DNA from: Paenibacillus phyllosphaerae
GTDB lineage: Bacteria; Bacillota; Bacilli; Paenibacillales; Paenibacillaceae
DNA: 64,000 nucleotides
Direction of reading: 5' to 3'
Assembly: GCF_014192105.1 (NCBI RefSeq)
Contig: NZ_JACHXK010000011.1
Span: 143,661 to 207,660 of the forward strand
A program made the translations under genes and the position numbers. Positions 16,848 through 25,884 of this stretch are shown here, in pieces. Each line of letters begins with the position of its first letter. Positions within the stretch are counted from its first letter, which is position 1. The notes under the pieces were generated by a model. That model was given only the letters and a program-made list of their open reading frames with translations, was not told the origin of the DNA and searched no databases.

Positions 16848-18356
16848 TTATTTCGCCGGTACCGGCTGACCTTCTTTGTCCGCACCGGTAGCTGCAGCTG
16901 TCTTGCCTTCCTCATGCGGCTTCACCTTACGGATGAAGAATGCCAGCACGAGTGCCGCAACCGTGATCCAAGTTGCCACAACGAAGGAATGGTTGATACC
17001 GTCGATCGTCGCTTGCTGCACGACCTGCGCCATAGCGGCTTTGTCTGCTTGATCCACTTGGCCTGCAGTCACCAATTCCTTCACGCGGTCAGCCGCATGG
17101 TTGGACATGATCGTTACGAGCAAGGCCGTACCTAGCGCACCCGCCACGTTACGCAGGGTCTGCGACATCGCCGAGCCGTGCGCATTGAGGCGCTGCGGCA
17201 GCTGGTTCATGCCCGCCGTCTGGATCGGCATCATGAGCATGGACATCCCGAACATGCGGAGCGTGTACATGAAGATCATGTGGGCATACGTCGTATCGGC
17301 TGTCAGCTTGCTGAATTCATACGTCGTAATCGTTGTAATGATCAGTCCCACGACAGCAAGCCAGCGAGCGCCGACTTTATCGAAGATAATGCCTGTGATC
17401 GGCGACATAATACCCATCAGAATGGCACCTGGCAGGAGCAGCAAGCCGGATTCCAGCGGCGTAAAGCCGCGGATGTTCTGCAGATAGATCGGGAGCAAAA
17501 TCATGCCGGAGAACATCGCCATCGTGATGATGACGTTAATGACGGTCGTAAGCGAGTACATGCTGTACTTGAATACGCGAATCTCGAGCAGCGGCGTGTC
17601 GATAACGAGCTCGCGCCATACGAACAGGATAAGCGAGACCGCGCCGACGACGAGGCATGTGACAACGATCGAGCTGTCCCAGCCGTCTTTGCCGGCATCG
17701 GTGAAGCCATACAGCAGACCGCCGAAGCCGAGCGTCGAGAGAATGACACCAAGCGAATCCAACTTCAGTTGGATGTTACGCGTAACGTTCTTCATAGCAA
17801 CGAAGCCGTAGACCAGAGCGAACAACGTAAGCGGAAGTACGATATAGAACAGGACGCGCCACGAATGGTGCTCCACGACCCAGCCCGACAATGTAGGACC
17901 GATAGCCGGCGCGAAGATCATCGCCAGACCCATCATGCCCATCGCTTTACCGCGCTCTTCAACCGGGAAGATGGTAAGGAAGACGACAGACATCAGCGGC
18001 ATGAGAATACCTGCGCCCGCCGCTTGAATCAGACGGCCGATCAGCAACGTCTCGAAGCCTGGCGCGACCGCGCAGACGATCGTGCCGATGGTGAATAATC
18101 CGACTGCCGTAAGGAACAGATTGCGCGTCGGGAATTTGGCGATCAAATAAGCGGTTATCGGGATCAGGACGCCGTTAACCAGCAAATAGCCGTTCGACAG
18201 CCATTGTACCGTATTCGCGCTTACTCCCAGGTCGGCCATGATGCTCGGCAACGCGACGTTCAGCAGCGTCTGGGCAAGCAAAGCGACGAATGCCCCGATA
18301 AGCAGGGAGGCAACTATAGGTCCCTTACGTAGGGTATTGGATATTGCTTGACTCAT
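16848..18356 (-). CDS. DHA2-family MFS multidrug exporter (EmrB/LmrB type)
   Basis: The 502-residue product has fourteen predicted membrane helices. The DHA2 signature motifs are present: LNVALPSI in helix 1, WLSNGYLLVNG in helix 2, GRLIQAAGAGILMPL in helix 4 and a motif C variant APAIGPTLSGWVV in helix 5. These proton-driven pumps expel amphipathic drugs. Its start follows GAGAGGA. A MarR gene lies 67 bp upstream on the same strand, so the two probably form an autoregulated marR-exporter operon. A paralogue with a TetR partner lies at 48.3-49.8 kb. Confidence 0.92.
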   Translation of the reverse strand: MSQAISNTLRKGPIVASLLIGAFVALLAQTLLNVALPSIMADLGVSANTVQWLSNGYLLVNGVLIPITAYLIAKFPTRNLFLTAVGLFTIGTIVCAVAPGFETLLIGRLIQAAGAGILMPLMSVVFLTIFPVEERGKAMGMMGLAMIFAPAIGPTLSGWVVEHHSWRVLFYIVLPLTLFALVYGFVAMKNVTRNIQLKLDSLGVILSTLGFGGLLYGFTDAGKDGWDSSIVVTCLVVGAVSLILFVWRELVIDTPLLEIRVFKYSMYSLTTVINVIITMAMFSGMILLPIYLQNIRGFTPLESGLLLLPGAILMGIMSPITGIIFDKVGARWLAVVGLIITTITTYEFSKLTADTTYAHMIFMYTLRMFGMSMLMMPIQTAGMNQLPQRLNAHGSAMSQTLRNVAGALGTALLVTIMSNHAADRVKELVTAGQVDQADKAAMAQVVQQATIDGINHSFVVATWITVAALVLAFFIRKVKPHEEGKTAAATGADKEGQPVPAK

Positions 18357-18423
18357 GTTGATTCCTCTCTCACTCTCATAGTTATATTGTGGACAAAGAC
18401 CGTAGCAAGGTGCTGTGTTTTCT

Positions 18424-18861
18424 TTATCCGTTCCCCAAATTCGTGCGTTCTAACAAAAGCGTGAAGATCCGCCGCAAATGTTCGATGTCTTCATCCGGCA
18501 GCTTCGTGAAGATCGCCGACATCGCTTCATTCTGCTTGGCATGGATCCGCTCGATATGCGCACGGCCTTCTTCGGTTATTGCCACATGGACGACGCGTCG
18601 ATCGTGATCGTCACGGGTGCGGACGACAAAACTCTTCTCGATCATCTTGTCGGCCATTCCGGTTATCGCTCCGGGGGTAACCCCAAGCTGCTCGGCGAGC
18701 TCAACCGACTTGGCCGGTCCCTCAACCATTAACGCGTACAACATTCGGAATTGGGTTAGCGTCAAATCGTGATCCGTGGACTCTTTCCACTCCTGCGTGG
18801 CCTTCTTAATGAAACACTTGAAAAGCGCAGGCAGCTCCAAAAGCTGGGCTTTGTCCTGCAT
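18424..18861 (-). CDS. MarR-family transcriptional repressor
   Basis: The 145-residue product has the winged helix of the family: LTLTQFRMLYALMVEG, then SVELAEQLGVTPGAITGMADKM (recognition helix) and the wing DDHDRRVVHVAITEEG. The ATG at 18861 fits the site AAGGTGGG better than the GTG at 18870. Such dimers bind inverted repeats and let go when a drug or phenolic ligand binds. It precedes the exporter gene on the same strand. Two inverted repeats lie just downstream of its promoter -10, which argues for self-repression. Confidence 0.9.
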   Translation of the reverse strand: MQDKAQLLELPALFKCFIKKATQEWKESTDHDLTLTQFRMLYALMVEGPAKSVELAEQLGVTPGAITGMADKMIEKSFVVRTRDDHDRRVVHVAITEEGRAHIERIHAKQNEAMSAIFTKLPDEDIEHLRRIFTLLLERTNLGNG

Positions 18862-18886
18862 GGTTCCCACCTTCTTTTGTTGACCT

Positions 18887-18914
18887 CTAAATTATTTAGC
18901 ACTAAAACATTTAG
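18887..18914. promoter_or_regulatory. Double operator for the MarR repressor
   Basis: Two 13-bp inverted repeats, CTAAA-TTA-TTTAG (18887-18899) and CTAAA-ACA-TTTAG (18902-18914), lie 15 bp apart centre to centre. They cover the likely transcription start of marR. Confidence 0.7.
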
Positions 18915-18915
18915 T

Positions 18916-18945
18916 AATATAACTCTTTCTCGAGGTAACCGTCAA
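18916..18945 (-). promoter_or_regulatory. SigA promoter of the marR-exporter unit
   Basis: On the minus strand TTGACG is followed after 18 bases by TATATT. The operator pair begins right after the -10. Confidence 0.75.
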
Positions 18946-19076
18946 ATATAAATTTCGCTTCAACAGCCGATTTCCGCTCATTTATCCGCCTACAATGCAC
19001 CTTATCTTGCGATTATCTTGCCCACGCTCCGCTTTTGACATGTGGATACTTGGATGCAATGCACCGTGCCGCGACA

Positions 19077-19106
19077 ACAAAAAAAGACGCCCTCCTGGGC
19101 GCCCAT
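19077..19106 (-). terminator. Intrinsic terminator of the amino acid ABC operon
   Basis: GGCGCCC-AGGAG-GGGCGTC is followed by seven T residues on the minus strand. Confidence 0.85.
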
Positions 19107-19162
19107 TTCGAACTTATATCGATTTCTTCTATTCTGTAAGCTATCTATGGCCCCTTCTCTTA

Positions 19163-19894
19163 CTACAGCACTTTCGAGAGAAAAGCTCTGGTCCGATCCT
19201 GCTGCGGGTTCTCGAAAATGACCGTCGGGGGTCCTACCTCGACAATCCCGCCTTGCTCCATGAAGACGACCCGGTCTGCGACCTCGCGCGCGAAGCCCAT
19301 CTCGTGCGTGACGACTACCATCGTCATCCCTTCGGCAGCCAGCTGCTTCATGACGGCCAGCACCTCGCCGACCATCTCCGGATCAAGCGCCGAAGTCGGC
19401 TCATCGAAGAGCATGATTTTCGGTTCCATCGCCAGCGCCCTTGCGATCGCTACGCGCTGCGCTTGACCGCCTGACAGCGAAGGCGGGAATGCCTGCGCCT
19501 TGCTCTCCAGCCCGACCTTGCGCAGCAGCTCCATCGCTTTGGCACGCGCCTTCTCCGGGTCTTGCTTTCTTACTTTAATAGGGGAAAGCGTAATATTATC
19601 AAGAACCGTCAGATGCGGGAACAGATTGAACTGTTGGAATACCATGCCGACCTCGGTGCGGATTTCCGTCAGCTTCGTCGCCTTATCCATAAGCGACTTG
19701 CCTTCGATTCGAATGTCTCCGCCTTGCGCCTCTTCCAAGCCGTTGAGACAGCGCAGCAGCGTCGATTTGCCCGAGCCAGAAGGTCCGATGACGACCATCA
19801 CTTCTCCGTCATTCACGTTCACGCTGACGTCCTTCAGCACCGTATTGCTGCCGAATGCTTTCTTAAGCTGGCTTACTTCGATCACTGTCGGCAT
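19163..19894 (-). CDS. Polar amino acid ABC transporter ATP-binding protein
   Basis: The 243-residue ATPase has Walker [10 protein letters not shown] (about residue 37), a Q loop in [10 protein letters not shown], the signature LSGGQ (about 138), Walker B IMLFDEP and the switch His in VVVTHEMGF. The FNLFPHLTV segment is typical of the GlnQ/ArtP/TcyC group. It energises uptake through the permease encoded 5 bp upstream, and is the last gene of the order binding protein, permease, ATPase. The exact amino acid is not evident. Confidence 0.93.
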   Translation of the reverse strand: MPTVIEVSQLKKAFGSNTVLKDVSVNVNDGEVMVVIGPSGSGKSTLLRCLNGLEEAQGGDIRIEGKSLMDKATKLTEIRTEVGMVFQQFNLFPHLTVLDNITLSPIKVRKQDPEKARAKAMELLRKVGLESKAQAFPPSLSGGQAQRVAIARALAMEPKIMLFDEPTSALDPEMVGEVLAVMKQLAAEGMTMVVVTHEMGFAREVADRVVFMEQGGIVEVGPPTVIFENPQQDRTRAFLSKVL

Positions 19895-19899
19895 ACGAG

Positions 19900-20556
19900 C
19901 TACACCTTCCTTTCCATATAACTAAGCAGCTTGCCGAGCAGATACGTCAAGATGAAGTAGATCAGCGCCGCTGTCAAATATGGCTCCCATACGCGATAGT
20001 ACTGTGCGCTCATCGCTTTGCTCCAGTACATGATCTCCGGTGCCGCTATGACCGCTACGAGCGACGAGTCCTTCACGAGCGTAATGAATTCGTTGCCGAA
20101 GGCCGGTACCATCCGTCGAATCGCTTGCGGCAGAATGACCAGTCGCATCGCCTGCGCATGCGTCATCCCCAAGGAATAAGCGGCTTCCGTCTGGCCGCGG
20201 TCAATCGACATAATGCCCGCCCGGTAGATCTCCGCCGTATAAGCCGCTGCATTCAGCGAGAGGGCGGCGACTGCAGCAACGAGCGGATCGCTCTTTCCCC
20301 ATAGGATCGGTACGACGCAGAAGTGGACGAGGAAAATCTGGACGAGCAGCGGCGTGCCGCGGAAGAAGTTAATATAAATACTTGCCGGCCATCTGAAGTA
20401 CCAGGGCCGTGACATTTTGCCCAGGCTGATCACAAGTCCCAGGATCGACCCGAGCAGGATGGAGCCAAGCGAGATGCCGATCGTGTAGAGGGCACCGCGC
20501 AGGATAAGAGGCAAATAATCAATGATGATATCAAAACGAAAGTCCATCCATGTCAT
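19900..20556 (-). CDS. Polar amino acid ABC transporter permease
   Basis: The 218-residue inner membrane protein has about five helices. It has the HisM/GlnP hallmark [13 protein letters not shown] and the EAA loop [25 protein letters not shown] in outline, which docks on the ATPase. The ATG at 20556 or the one 9 bases later could be the start; GAGGAAAGG serves either. Upstream, in the gap to the binding-protein gene, is a terminator-like hairpin that probably lowers its level relative to the binding protein. Confidence 0.92.
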   Translation of the reverse strand: MTWMDFRFDIIIDYLPLILRGALYTIGISLGSILLGSILGLVISLGKMSRPWYFRWPASIYINFFRGTPLLVQIFLVHFCVVPILWGKSDPLVAAVAALSLNAAAYTAEIYRAGIMSIDRGQTEAAYSLGMTHAQAMRLVILPQAIRRMVPAFGNEFITLVKDSSLVAVIAAPEIMYWSKAMSAQYYRVWEPYLTAALIYFILTYLLGKLLSYMERKV

Positions 20557-20592
20557 CCTTTCCTCTAGTAGCGTATTAAAGTTCAATCATGC

Positions 20593-20630
20593 AAAAAGCA
20601 TGCGCCGTATCGTTCACATGCGCATGCTTC
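20593..20630 (-). terminator. Intercistronic attenuating hairpin
   Basis: AAGCATGCGC and its complement flank a 14-base loop, followed on the minus strand by TTTTT. It lies between the binding-protein and permease genes, where partial termination is common. Confidence 0.65.
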
Positions 20631-20644
20631 GCTCTCGAGAAATT

Positions 20645-21463
20645 CTACTCCGCGCTCAACAAGGCTGCCGTATCAGGCTCCTCACCGAACCACTTCTTGT
20701 ACACTTCCGCATACGTTCCGTTCTCGATGACCGTCTTGATGGCCGGATCCAGCTTCGCTTTCAGCTCGCTTCCCTTCGGAAGCAGAACGCCGTAAAATTC
20801 CGAGACGAAATTCGTTTCATCCAGAAGGCCTTCATAGTTCTTGTCTGGATTGTTCTTCATGTATTCGCGAACGATCGCGATGTCGGCCACGACCGCATCA
20901 ACGCCGCCTTGGTCCATCTCCATCAACGCCAGCGCATTATTCTCGAATCGGCTCAGATCCGTATTGCCTTGGCCCATAATGCCAGTCATCAGATCATCGG
21001 CCGTCGTGCCTTGTTGAACAGCGACTTTCTTGCCCTTCAGGTCAGTCGCGCTCTTGATGCCGCTGCCTTCTTTGACCAGAATCATGTTCGTCGATTCGAA
21101 ATACGGCGCGGAGAAATCATACGTCTCTTGGCGCTCGTCCGTGATTGATACCGCGGAGATCGCCGCTTTGTATTCCGTACCTTGGCGTACGCTCTCCATC
21201 AGCGCATCCCAGCCGACGTTCTTCACTTCATACTTCAGGCCCGCTTCCTTCATAACCTCCGCCAGGAAGTCGATATCAAAGCCGGTAATCTTGTCTTTGT
21301 CCATGAATTCCATCGGTGCATAAGAAGCATCGCTAGCAATTAAATAAGTGACATCATCGCCGCTTGCACTGTTGCTATTGCCTGATTCATTGTTTTTCGA
21401 TCCACAAGCCGCCAAAATAATGGTAATGATTGTAAGTACAGTGAGTAATTTTAATTTCTTCAT
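20645..21463 (-). CDS. Polar amino acid ABC transporter substrate-binding lipoprotein
   Basis: The 272-residue product has a lipoprotein signal with lipobox LAAC (Cys20), a serine/asparagine-rich linker and a family 3 solute-binding domain. Marks of the family are ASDASYAPMEF near the mature start, GFDIDFLAEVMKEAG, AAISAVSITDERQETYDFSAPYF and the DAVVADIAIVREY lobe-2 segment. It captures an amino acid outside the membrane for the permease encoded downstream. Glutamine, arginine, histidine or cystine binders all look like this, so the ligand is left open. Confidence 0.92.
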   Translation of the reverse strand: MKKLKLLTVLTIITIILAACGSKNNESGNSNSASGDDVTYLIASDASYAPMEFMDKDKITGFDIDFLAEVMKEAGLKYEVKNVGWDALMESVRQGTEYKAAISAVSITDERQETYDFSAPYFESTNMILVKEGSGIKSATDLKGKKVAVQQGTTADDLMTGIMGQGNTDLSRFENNALALMEMDQGGVDAVVADIAIVREYMKNNPDKNYEGLLDETNFVSEFYGVLLPKGSELKAKLDPAIKTVIENGTYAEVYKKWFGEEPDTAALLSAE

Positions 21464-21582
21464 GCATGATCACCCTTTATTTGTTTGATGGATTTATCAA
21501 AATAGTAGCAGGAAATGGGCGTATGCACAATGATAGAATGACAAAAATGTCAGTATTTCTAACATCGCCATTAAAATCGCCT

Positions 21583-22863
21583 TCATTCGACACGATTCCG
21601 GCCATTCGCCTTCGCTTGATAGAGGGCTTTGTCGGCTCTTGCGAGCAGCAGCGTGCCCTCTTCGTCATCTTCCGCCAGTAAGCTGGACACCCCGAAGCTC
21701 ATCGTAATGGCATACGGCGGAAGCTTCTCCTCTACGATCAACGTCCGCAGACGTTCCGCCTCAGATCTCGCCTCGTCCAGATCACAGCCCGGCAACAGCA
21801 GGCAGAATTCCTCCCCGCCGTACCTGGACACCATTCTGCAGAATACCTTGCCATCTTGAAGCACCTTCGCCGCATGCTTGATGACCCGGTCTCCTTCGAG
21901 ATGGCCGTACTCGTCGTTGAACCGCTTGAAATAGTCGATATCGCACAAAACGAGGCTAAACGGCACGCCTTGGCGCTTGGCTGCGCATACCAGCTTCGGC
22001 AGCTGTTCGTTTAAGTATCTGCGATTCGGTATGCCCGTCAGACCATCCAAATCGGCAAGCTGCGCCATCAAGCCGAATTTCTCCTTCAGCTCGCTGCGCA
22101 TCTGGTCGATATTGGCGATCAACCGTCCCAAGTCGTCCTTCTTCTTCCGCCTCGGGACCGGAACGTCGAAATTCCGCTTCGTGTAAGCGCGGGCCGACTC
22201 CGCCAGCACATGCAAATTCTCCATATCCTGCCGCAGCCGCCGGGACAGGAACGCCACCTGCGCCAAGATCAACAGCACGGCCGTTATGCCGAACCAGCCC
22301 AACTTCTCGCTGACGTTCTTCTGCAGCTCCTGGAAGGCGGTCTCCTTGGCCGTGAGCTGCAGCTCCTCCGCGTAATCAGCGGCATCGCGGAAAGCCTCGA
22401 ATCTCGCCTTCCCCGCACGGAGCTCATCGATGGAAACCTCGCCTAGATCGAACCGCTTCTTCCTCACCTGGATTTGGGCGTAATCATCATGCCAGTAGAT
22501 GGCACGCTTGATGACTTCCTGCAGCGCAACGTACAACTTCTCGGGCATATCCTTCTCTTCATTAATCAATTGGACAAGTTCGTTAAACTGCATCGTCCCG
22601 AGAATATAAGGCTCCAGAAACTCTTCGTCCCCCGTCAGCTCGAAGCCGCGCTGTCCGGTCTCCTGATCGATCATCGCCGAGCGCAGCTGCATCAGATGAT
22701 CGGACAGGCGTTCGATCCGCGCATTCGTCTGGACGGATTCCTTGAAATCTTTATTGATCATATAAAGGCCGCCGGCAATGAGCAGAATTAACCCTACTCC
22801 GCTAAGCAGCAGACCATTAAAGATATCTCGGCCGAAGCGACGCTTCGGGATAAGCAAGCGCAT
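21583..22863 (-). CDS. Membrane diguanylate cyclase with CHASE3-like sensor
   Basis: The 426-residue product has TM1 at about 15-37, an extracellular helical region resembling CHASE3 (RLSDHLMQLRSAMIDQETGQRGFELTG in outline), TM2 near 200 and a GGDEF domain. The active site reads GGEEF, the active variant, and the metal-binding LCDIDYFKRFND is intact; the RxxD inhibitory site is absent. It should make c-di-GMP in answer to an outside cue. The ATG at 22863 follows GAGAGGTG; the longer frame back to 23004 runs through a non-coding repeat array and is rejected. The gene lies downstream of that array and of a GGDEF-EAL gene. Confidence 0.9.
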   Translation of the reverse strand: MRLLIPKRRFGRDIFNGLLLSGVGLILLIAGGLYMINKDFKESVQTNARIERLSDHLMQLRSAMIDQETGQRGFELTGDEEFLEPYILGTMQFNELVQLINEEKDMPEKLYVALQEVIKRAIYWHDDYAQIQVRKKRFDLGEVSIDELRAGKARFEAFRDAADYAEELQLTAKETAFQELQKNVSEKLGWFGITAVLLILAQVAFLSRRLRQDMENLHVLAESARAYTKRNFDVPVPRRKKKDDLGRLIANIDQMRSELKEKFGLMAQLADLDGLTGIPNRRYLNEQLPKLVCAAKRQGVPFSLVLCDIDYFKRFNDEYGHLEGDRVIKHAAKVLQDGKVFCRMVSRYGGEEFCLLLPGCDLDEARSEAERLRTLIVEEKLPPYAITMSFGVSSLLAEDDEEGTLLLARADKALYQAKANGRNRVE

Positions 22864-22904
22864 GCTGCTGCACCTCTCTATGTTAGTCTGATAAACTCTC
22901 GAGA

Positions 22905-23012
22905 CAAACCAATCAGCGTCGCTGAATGCTGCCTCCTTAGCCTCGGGGGGCAAACCAATCAGCGTCGCTGAATGCTGCCTCCTTAGCCTCGGGAGGCAAA
23001 CCAATCAGCGTA
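22905..23012 (-). repeat. Tandem 46-bp hairpin repeat, array A
   Basis: AAACCAATCAGCG begins copies at 22906, 22952 and 22998 (plus strand), giving two full 46-bp units and a partial one. Each full unit holds a stem GCCTCC/GGAGGC around a loop ending CCTCG, after GAATGCT. In the first unit one stem pair is a G-T wobble. The partial copy supplies the stop codon of the gene ending at 23005. A sister array with another stem sequence lies at 38066-38345. It fills the gap between two c-di-GMP genes. Confidence 0.9.
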
Positions 23013-25293
23013 AAAAACGCCCTTCAAAATCGGCTACCGCAAGCGGCTTGCCGAAGTAATACCCCTGGATGGCCCCGCAGCCCCGCTCCTTCAGGAACAG
23101 ATACTGGCTATGCGTCTCCACGCCTTCGGCAATAACCTCGACTTTCAAGCTGGCCGCCATGGCGAGAATCGCTTCAATAATGGTGGACTGCTCTTCGTTC
23201 TCGCCGATGTCCCGCACGAAAGCTTGATCGATCTTCAGCTTGTCCACTTGATACCGCTTCAGCACAGCCAGCGAGGAATAGCCGGTCCCGAAATCATCCA
23301 TCGCGATCTGGATGCCTCTGTCTTTCAAGGCAAGCAGCTTCTCCACGGCTTCACGTTCATCCGACATGGCTATGCTCTCGGTAATTTCCAGCACGAGCAA
23401 TTCCGGCGGGAGCGTCGTTTCCTCCAGAATCGCGATGATGCTGGCGACAAAATCCGGCTCCTGAAACTGGCGCAGCGAGACATTGACCGAAATAAGGAAC
23501 GGCTGACTCAGCCCCTGCTGCATCCAAGCGACCGCCTGCCTGCAGGCGGTTCGCGTCACCCAATTGCCGATCGGGACAATCAGTCCCGTCTCCTCCGCGA
23601 TGGGAATGAACACGGCCGGCGACACCGATGGACCGTTCTTCGGCTGCCAGCGGATCAGCGCCTCAGCGCCGATGAGCGCTTGACTCTCCGCGGCGAACTG
23701 CGGCTGGTAGTGCAGTAGCAGCTCATTCTGTTCGATCGCCTTGCGCAGCGCCTGTTCCATCGCCAGCTGGCGCGTAAGGGAATGGGACATTTCCTCCTGA
23801 TAGAAGACCTGTCTGCCCCCGCCCTGGCTCTTCGCCCGGTACAAGGCCAGATCGGCCTTGCGCATCAGTTCGAGCTCCGTCGCTCCCGCTTGAGCGAACG
23901 CGATTCCGATGCTCACCGTCAGCAAATACTCGATATGCTCATGTAACTCGAAAGGTCTAGCCATGGCGCCTTGAATGCGGTCCGCCCATAGCGAGAGCTG
24001 ACCCGGCTGCGTCTCGCACTCGAGCAAGATCGCGAACTCGTCCCCGCTCTGCCTCGCCACCGTCCCGCAGCCGTCGATTACCTCGGTGAGCCTTTGCGCC
24101 GCCTGACGGATAATTTGATCGCCGGCCGAATGGCCGTATGTATCATTGGCATATTTGAACCGGTCCATATCCAGCAGCATGACCGCCGTGATCGTTGGCG
24201 AGTCCTTCGCCTGAAGCGCATGCCGCACCCGTTCCTCAAAATAACGGCGGTTCGGAAGTCCGGACAACATATCGTGGTTCGCCATATATTCGTACTGCCT
24301 GACCAGTTGTTCGGAACGCTCCACCAAGGACTCGTTCTCCTTCAGCATGAGCACCTGACGGACGAGAATAAGCAGCACGGCCGCGCCGCCGCCGATCATC
24401 AGACCGTTCCAGACCCGCACTTGATCGAGCGCCATCACCATGAGCGCCGCGAAGCTAAAGCCAGGCACATACAGCCGCATGAAGGCGCTGCGCTTCACAG
24501 GCGCTGGCTTCAACGCGTCGTTGTCCGCTTCCTCGCCTTTGCCATTCAGCGCAGCGAGCGGGAGCAGCAGCAGACCGAAGTTATAGACGACCGCTGACCA
24601 GCTTCCTATAAACGGAAGCCCCTTGGCGAGCAGCATGATATTAATGGAATCCGAGATCCCCAGCAGAATAACAGCCGCTCCCAGCATGATCCAGGTACGG
24701 ACCGGGAGGAAGCTGCGATAAGCAAAGAATAAGGTGATGATCATACAGAGGCTGATCAGGTCATACACCGGGAACAGCGACGTGCCGATGAAGGTGATCC
24801 AATCCATATGGCGTTTGATCGCATAGAGGCTCGGCAGAATGACATAACTCCAGCAGAGCGTATTCAGCACGAGAACGACGGTAAGCGCGTCGAACAAGTA
24901 ACGCAGGCCGCGGTAGAGCGTTCGTTTATTGAAGAGAAGGCATATAATGGCGACGGGAAGCAGCAGCGCTTGAATATTCCAGATGAAGTCCGCCGCATTC
25001 GGCGAAGGCGGCACATGGCCAAGGAGGAGATAACAGCCATACCAAACCGCGGAGGCCGCCCCATACAGCAGGCAGAACCAGGACAGCAGCCGCCAGAAGA
25101 GGCCGTACGCACCCGGGAGCATTGATGCTGCCCTGCGGAGCACGTATACGGAATATAACGGAGGAACCACATTCATGAGGGCGATGAAGCCGATGAAACT
25201 TTCCCCTTGCATGGGCATTATGAATTGCAGGCCTATGTAGAGAACCATGGACAGAAGCAGCAGGAGCCGTGTAGAAGTCATATGGTGTTGCAC
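23005..25293 (-). CDS. Membrane GGDEF-EAL protein, probable c-di-GMP phosphodiesterase
   Basis: The 762-residue product has about nine or ten N-terminal membrane helices (residues 5-310), then a GGDEF domain and an EAL domain. The GGDEF site is degenerate (RQSGDEF), so cyclase activity is doubtful. The EAL domain keeps its catalytic set: GAEALIRW, ISVNVSLRQF, LEITES, MDDFGTGYSSL, KIDQAFV and AEGVETHSQ. It should cleave c-di-GMP to pGpG. The GTG start at 25293 has GGAGGG 6 bases upstream and is preferred over the ATG 12 bases later. The stop codon lies in the partial repeat of array A, which separates it from the cyclase gene downstream. Confidence 0.9.
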   Translation of the reverse strand: MQHHMTSTRLLLLLSMVLYIGLQFIMPMQGESFIGFIALMNVVPPLYSVYVLRRAASMLPGAYGLFWRLLSWFCLLYGAASAVWYGCYLLLGHVPPSPNAADFIWNIQALLLPVAIICLLFNKRTLYRGLRYLFDALTVVLVLNTLCWSYVILPSLYAIKRHMDWITFIGTSLFPVYDLISLCMIITLFFAYRSFLPVRTWIMLGAAVILLGISDSINIMLLAKGLPFIGSWSAVVYNFGLLLLPLAALNGKGEEADNDALKPAPVKRSAFMRLYVPGFSFAALMVMALDQVRVWNGLMIGGGAAVLLILVRQVLMLKENESLVERSEQLVRQYEYMANHDMLSGLPNRRYFEERVRHALQAKDSPTITAVMLLDMDRFKYANDTYGHSAGDQIIRQAAQRLTEVIDGCGTVARQSGDEFAILLECETQPGQLSLWADRIQGAMARPFELHEHIEYLLTVSIGIAFAQAGATELELMRKADLALYRAKSQGGGRQVFYQEEMSHSLTRQLAMEQALRKAIEQNELLLHYQPQFAAESQALIGAEALIRWQPKNGPSVSPAVFIPIAEETGLIVPIGNWVTRTACRQAVAWMQQGLSQPFLISVNVSLRQFQEPDFVASIIAILEETTLPPELLVLEITESIAMSDEREAVEKLLALKDRGIQIAMDDFGTGYSSLAVLKRYQVDKLKIDQAFVRDIGENEEQSTIIEAILAMAASLKVEVIAEGVETHSQYLFLKERGCGAIQGYYFGKPLAVADFEGRFLR

Positions 25294-25552
25294 GCGTCTC
25301 CCTCCAACTCGCTAAGATGTCATAATCAATCAAGCCTGTCCTATTGAAGAGCTAACACTTCTTGTCATTGTAAGTGCATTCAGGGCCATTATAACGTCCA
25401 TGCCAAAAGTCTGTCTAGTCGTTCCTGACGCTAGGAGAAGTGATAGTGTTCAGCAGCCGCCTGATTGCGCTATTCCCAATTTGTGCATTGCCCTTTCGAC
25501 GGGTTACAATAGCACAAAGGAATGGCCGCCAAGAGCAGAAGGAGGAGCGAAT

Positions 25553-25768
25553 ATGGCACATGTCCACAAGCTGCTGAGCGATCAGGATTTCACCGAAGCG
25601 ATGGACAAGCAAGCGCGGCTTCGCGTATTTCGCGATGATCATGTCATCGATACGGACGGCGTTATCGTCCGCTTCGACGATCAGACCGTCGTTGTCCAGT
25701 CGTCTGTCAGCGACGTCGCCTATCATTCGCGCAAGGAGTGCGAGTTTTTCGAAATGAAGAGGCGGTAA
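25553..25768 (+). CDS. Small hypothetical protein, 71 residues
   Basis: The start at 25553 follows GGAGGAG; the longer frame from 25400 has no ribosome site. The acidic-basic product (MAHVHKLLSDQDFTEAMDKQ) alternates strands such as VIDTDGVIVRFDDQTVVVQSS with a conserved-looking HSRKECEFFEMKRR end, suggesting a small beta-barrel. It has no signal or membrane segment. I do not recognise a family. It is flanked by c-di-GMP genes on the other strand. Confidence 0.65.
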   Translation: MAHVHKLLSDQDFTEAMDKQARLRVFRDDHVIDTDGVIVRFDDQTVVVQSSVSDVAYHSRKECEFFEMKRR

Positions 25769-25797
25769 TGCTTCATCGTTTCTTGCCGTAAGGGGAG

Positions 25798-25838
25798 GAA
25801 AGCCGGCTGCTACTGGATGCAGGCCGGCTTTCTTCTCG
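25798..25838. terminator. Intrinsic terminator
   Basis: GAAAGCCGGC and GCCGGCTTTC pair around a 15-base loop and are followed by T-rich sequence. It ends the small gene at 25768 and may also serve the minus-strand cyclase. Confidence 0.85.
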
Positions 25839-25884
25839 TTTGGGCCACGGCTCGAACATTCCCGTTCCTCGCCCCCGTTGAACC

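Noticed and set aside
21583..23004. Longer 473-residue form of the diguanylate cyclase
   Set aside because: The extra 47 residues are translated repeat array A; a good ribosome site precedes the ATG at 22863.
22905..23012. Hairpin array as a c-di-GMP (GEMM) riboswitch
   Set aside because: Despite the neighbouring c-di-GMP genes, the GEMM core bases and tetraloop-receptor pattern are absent.
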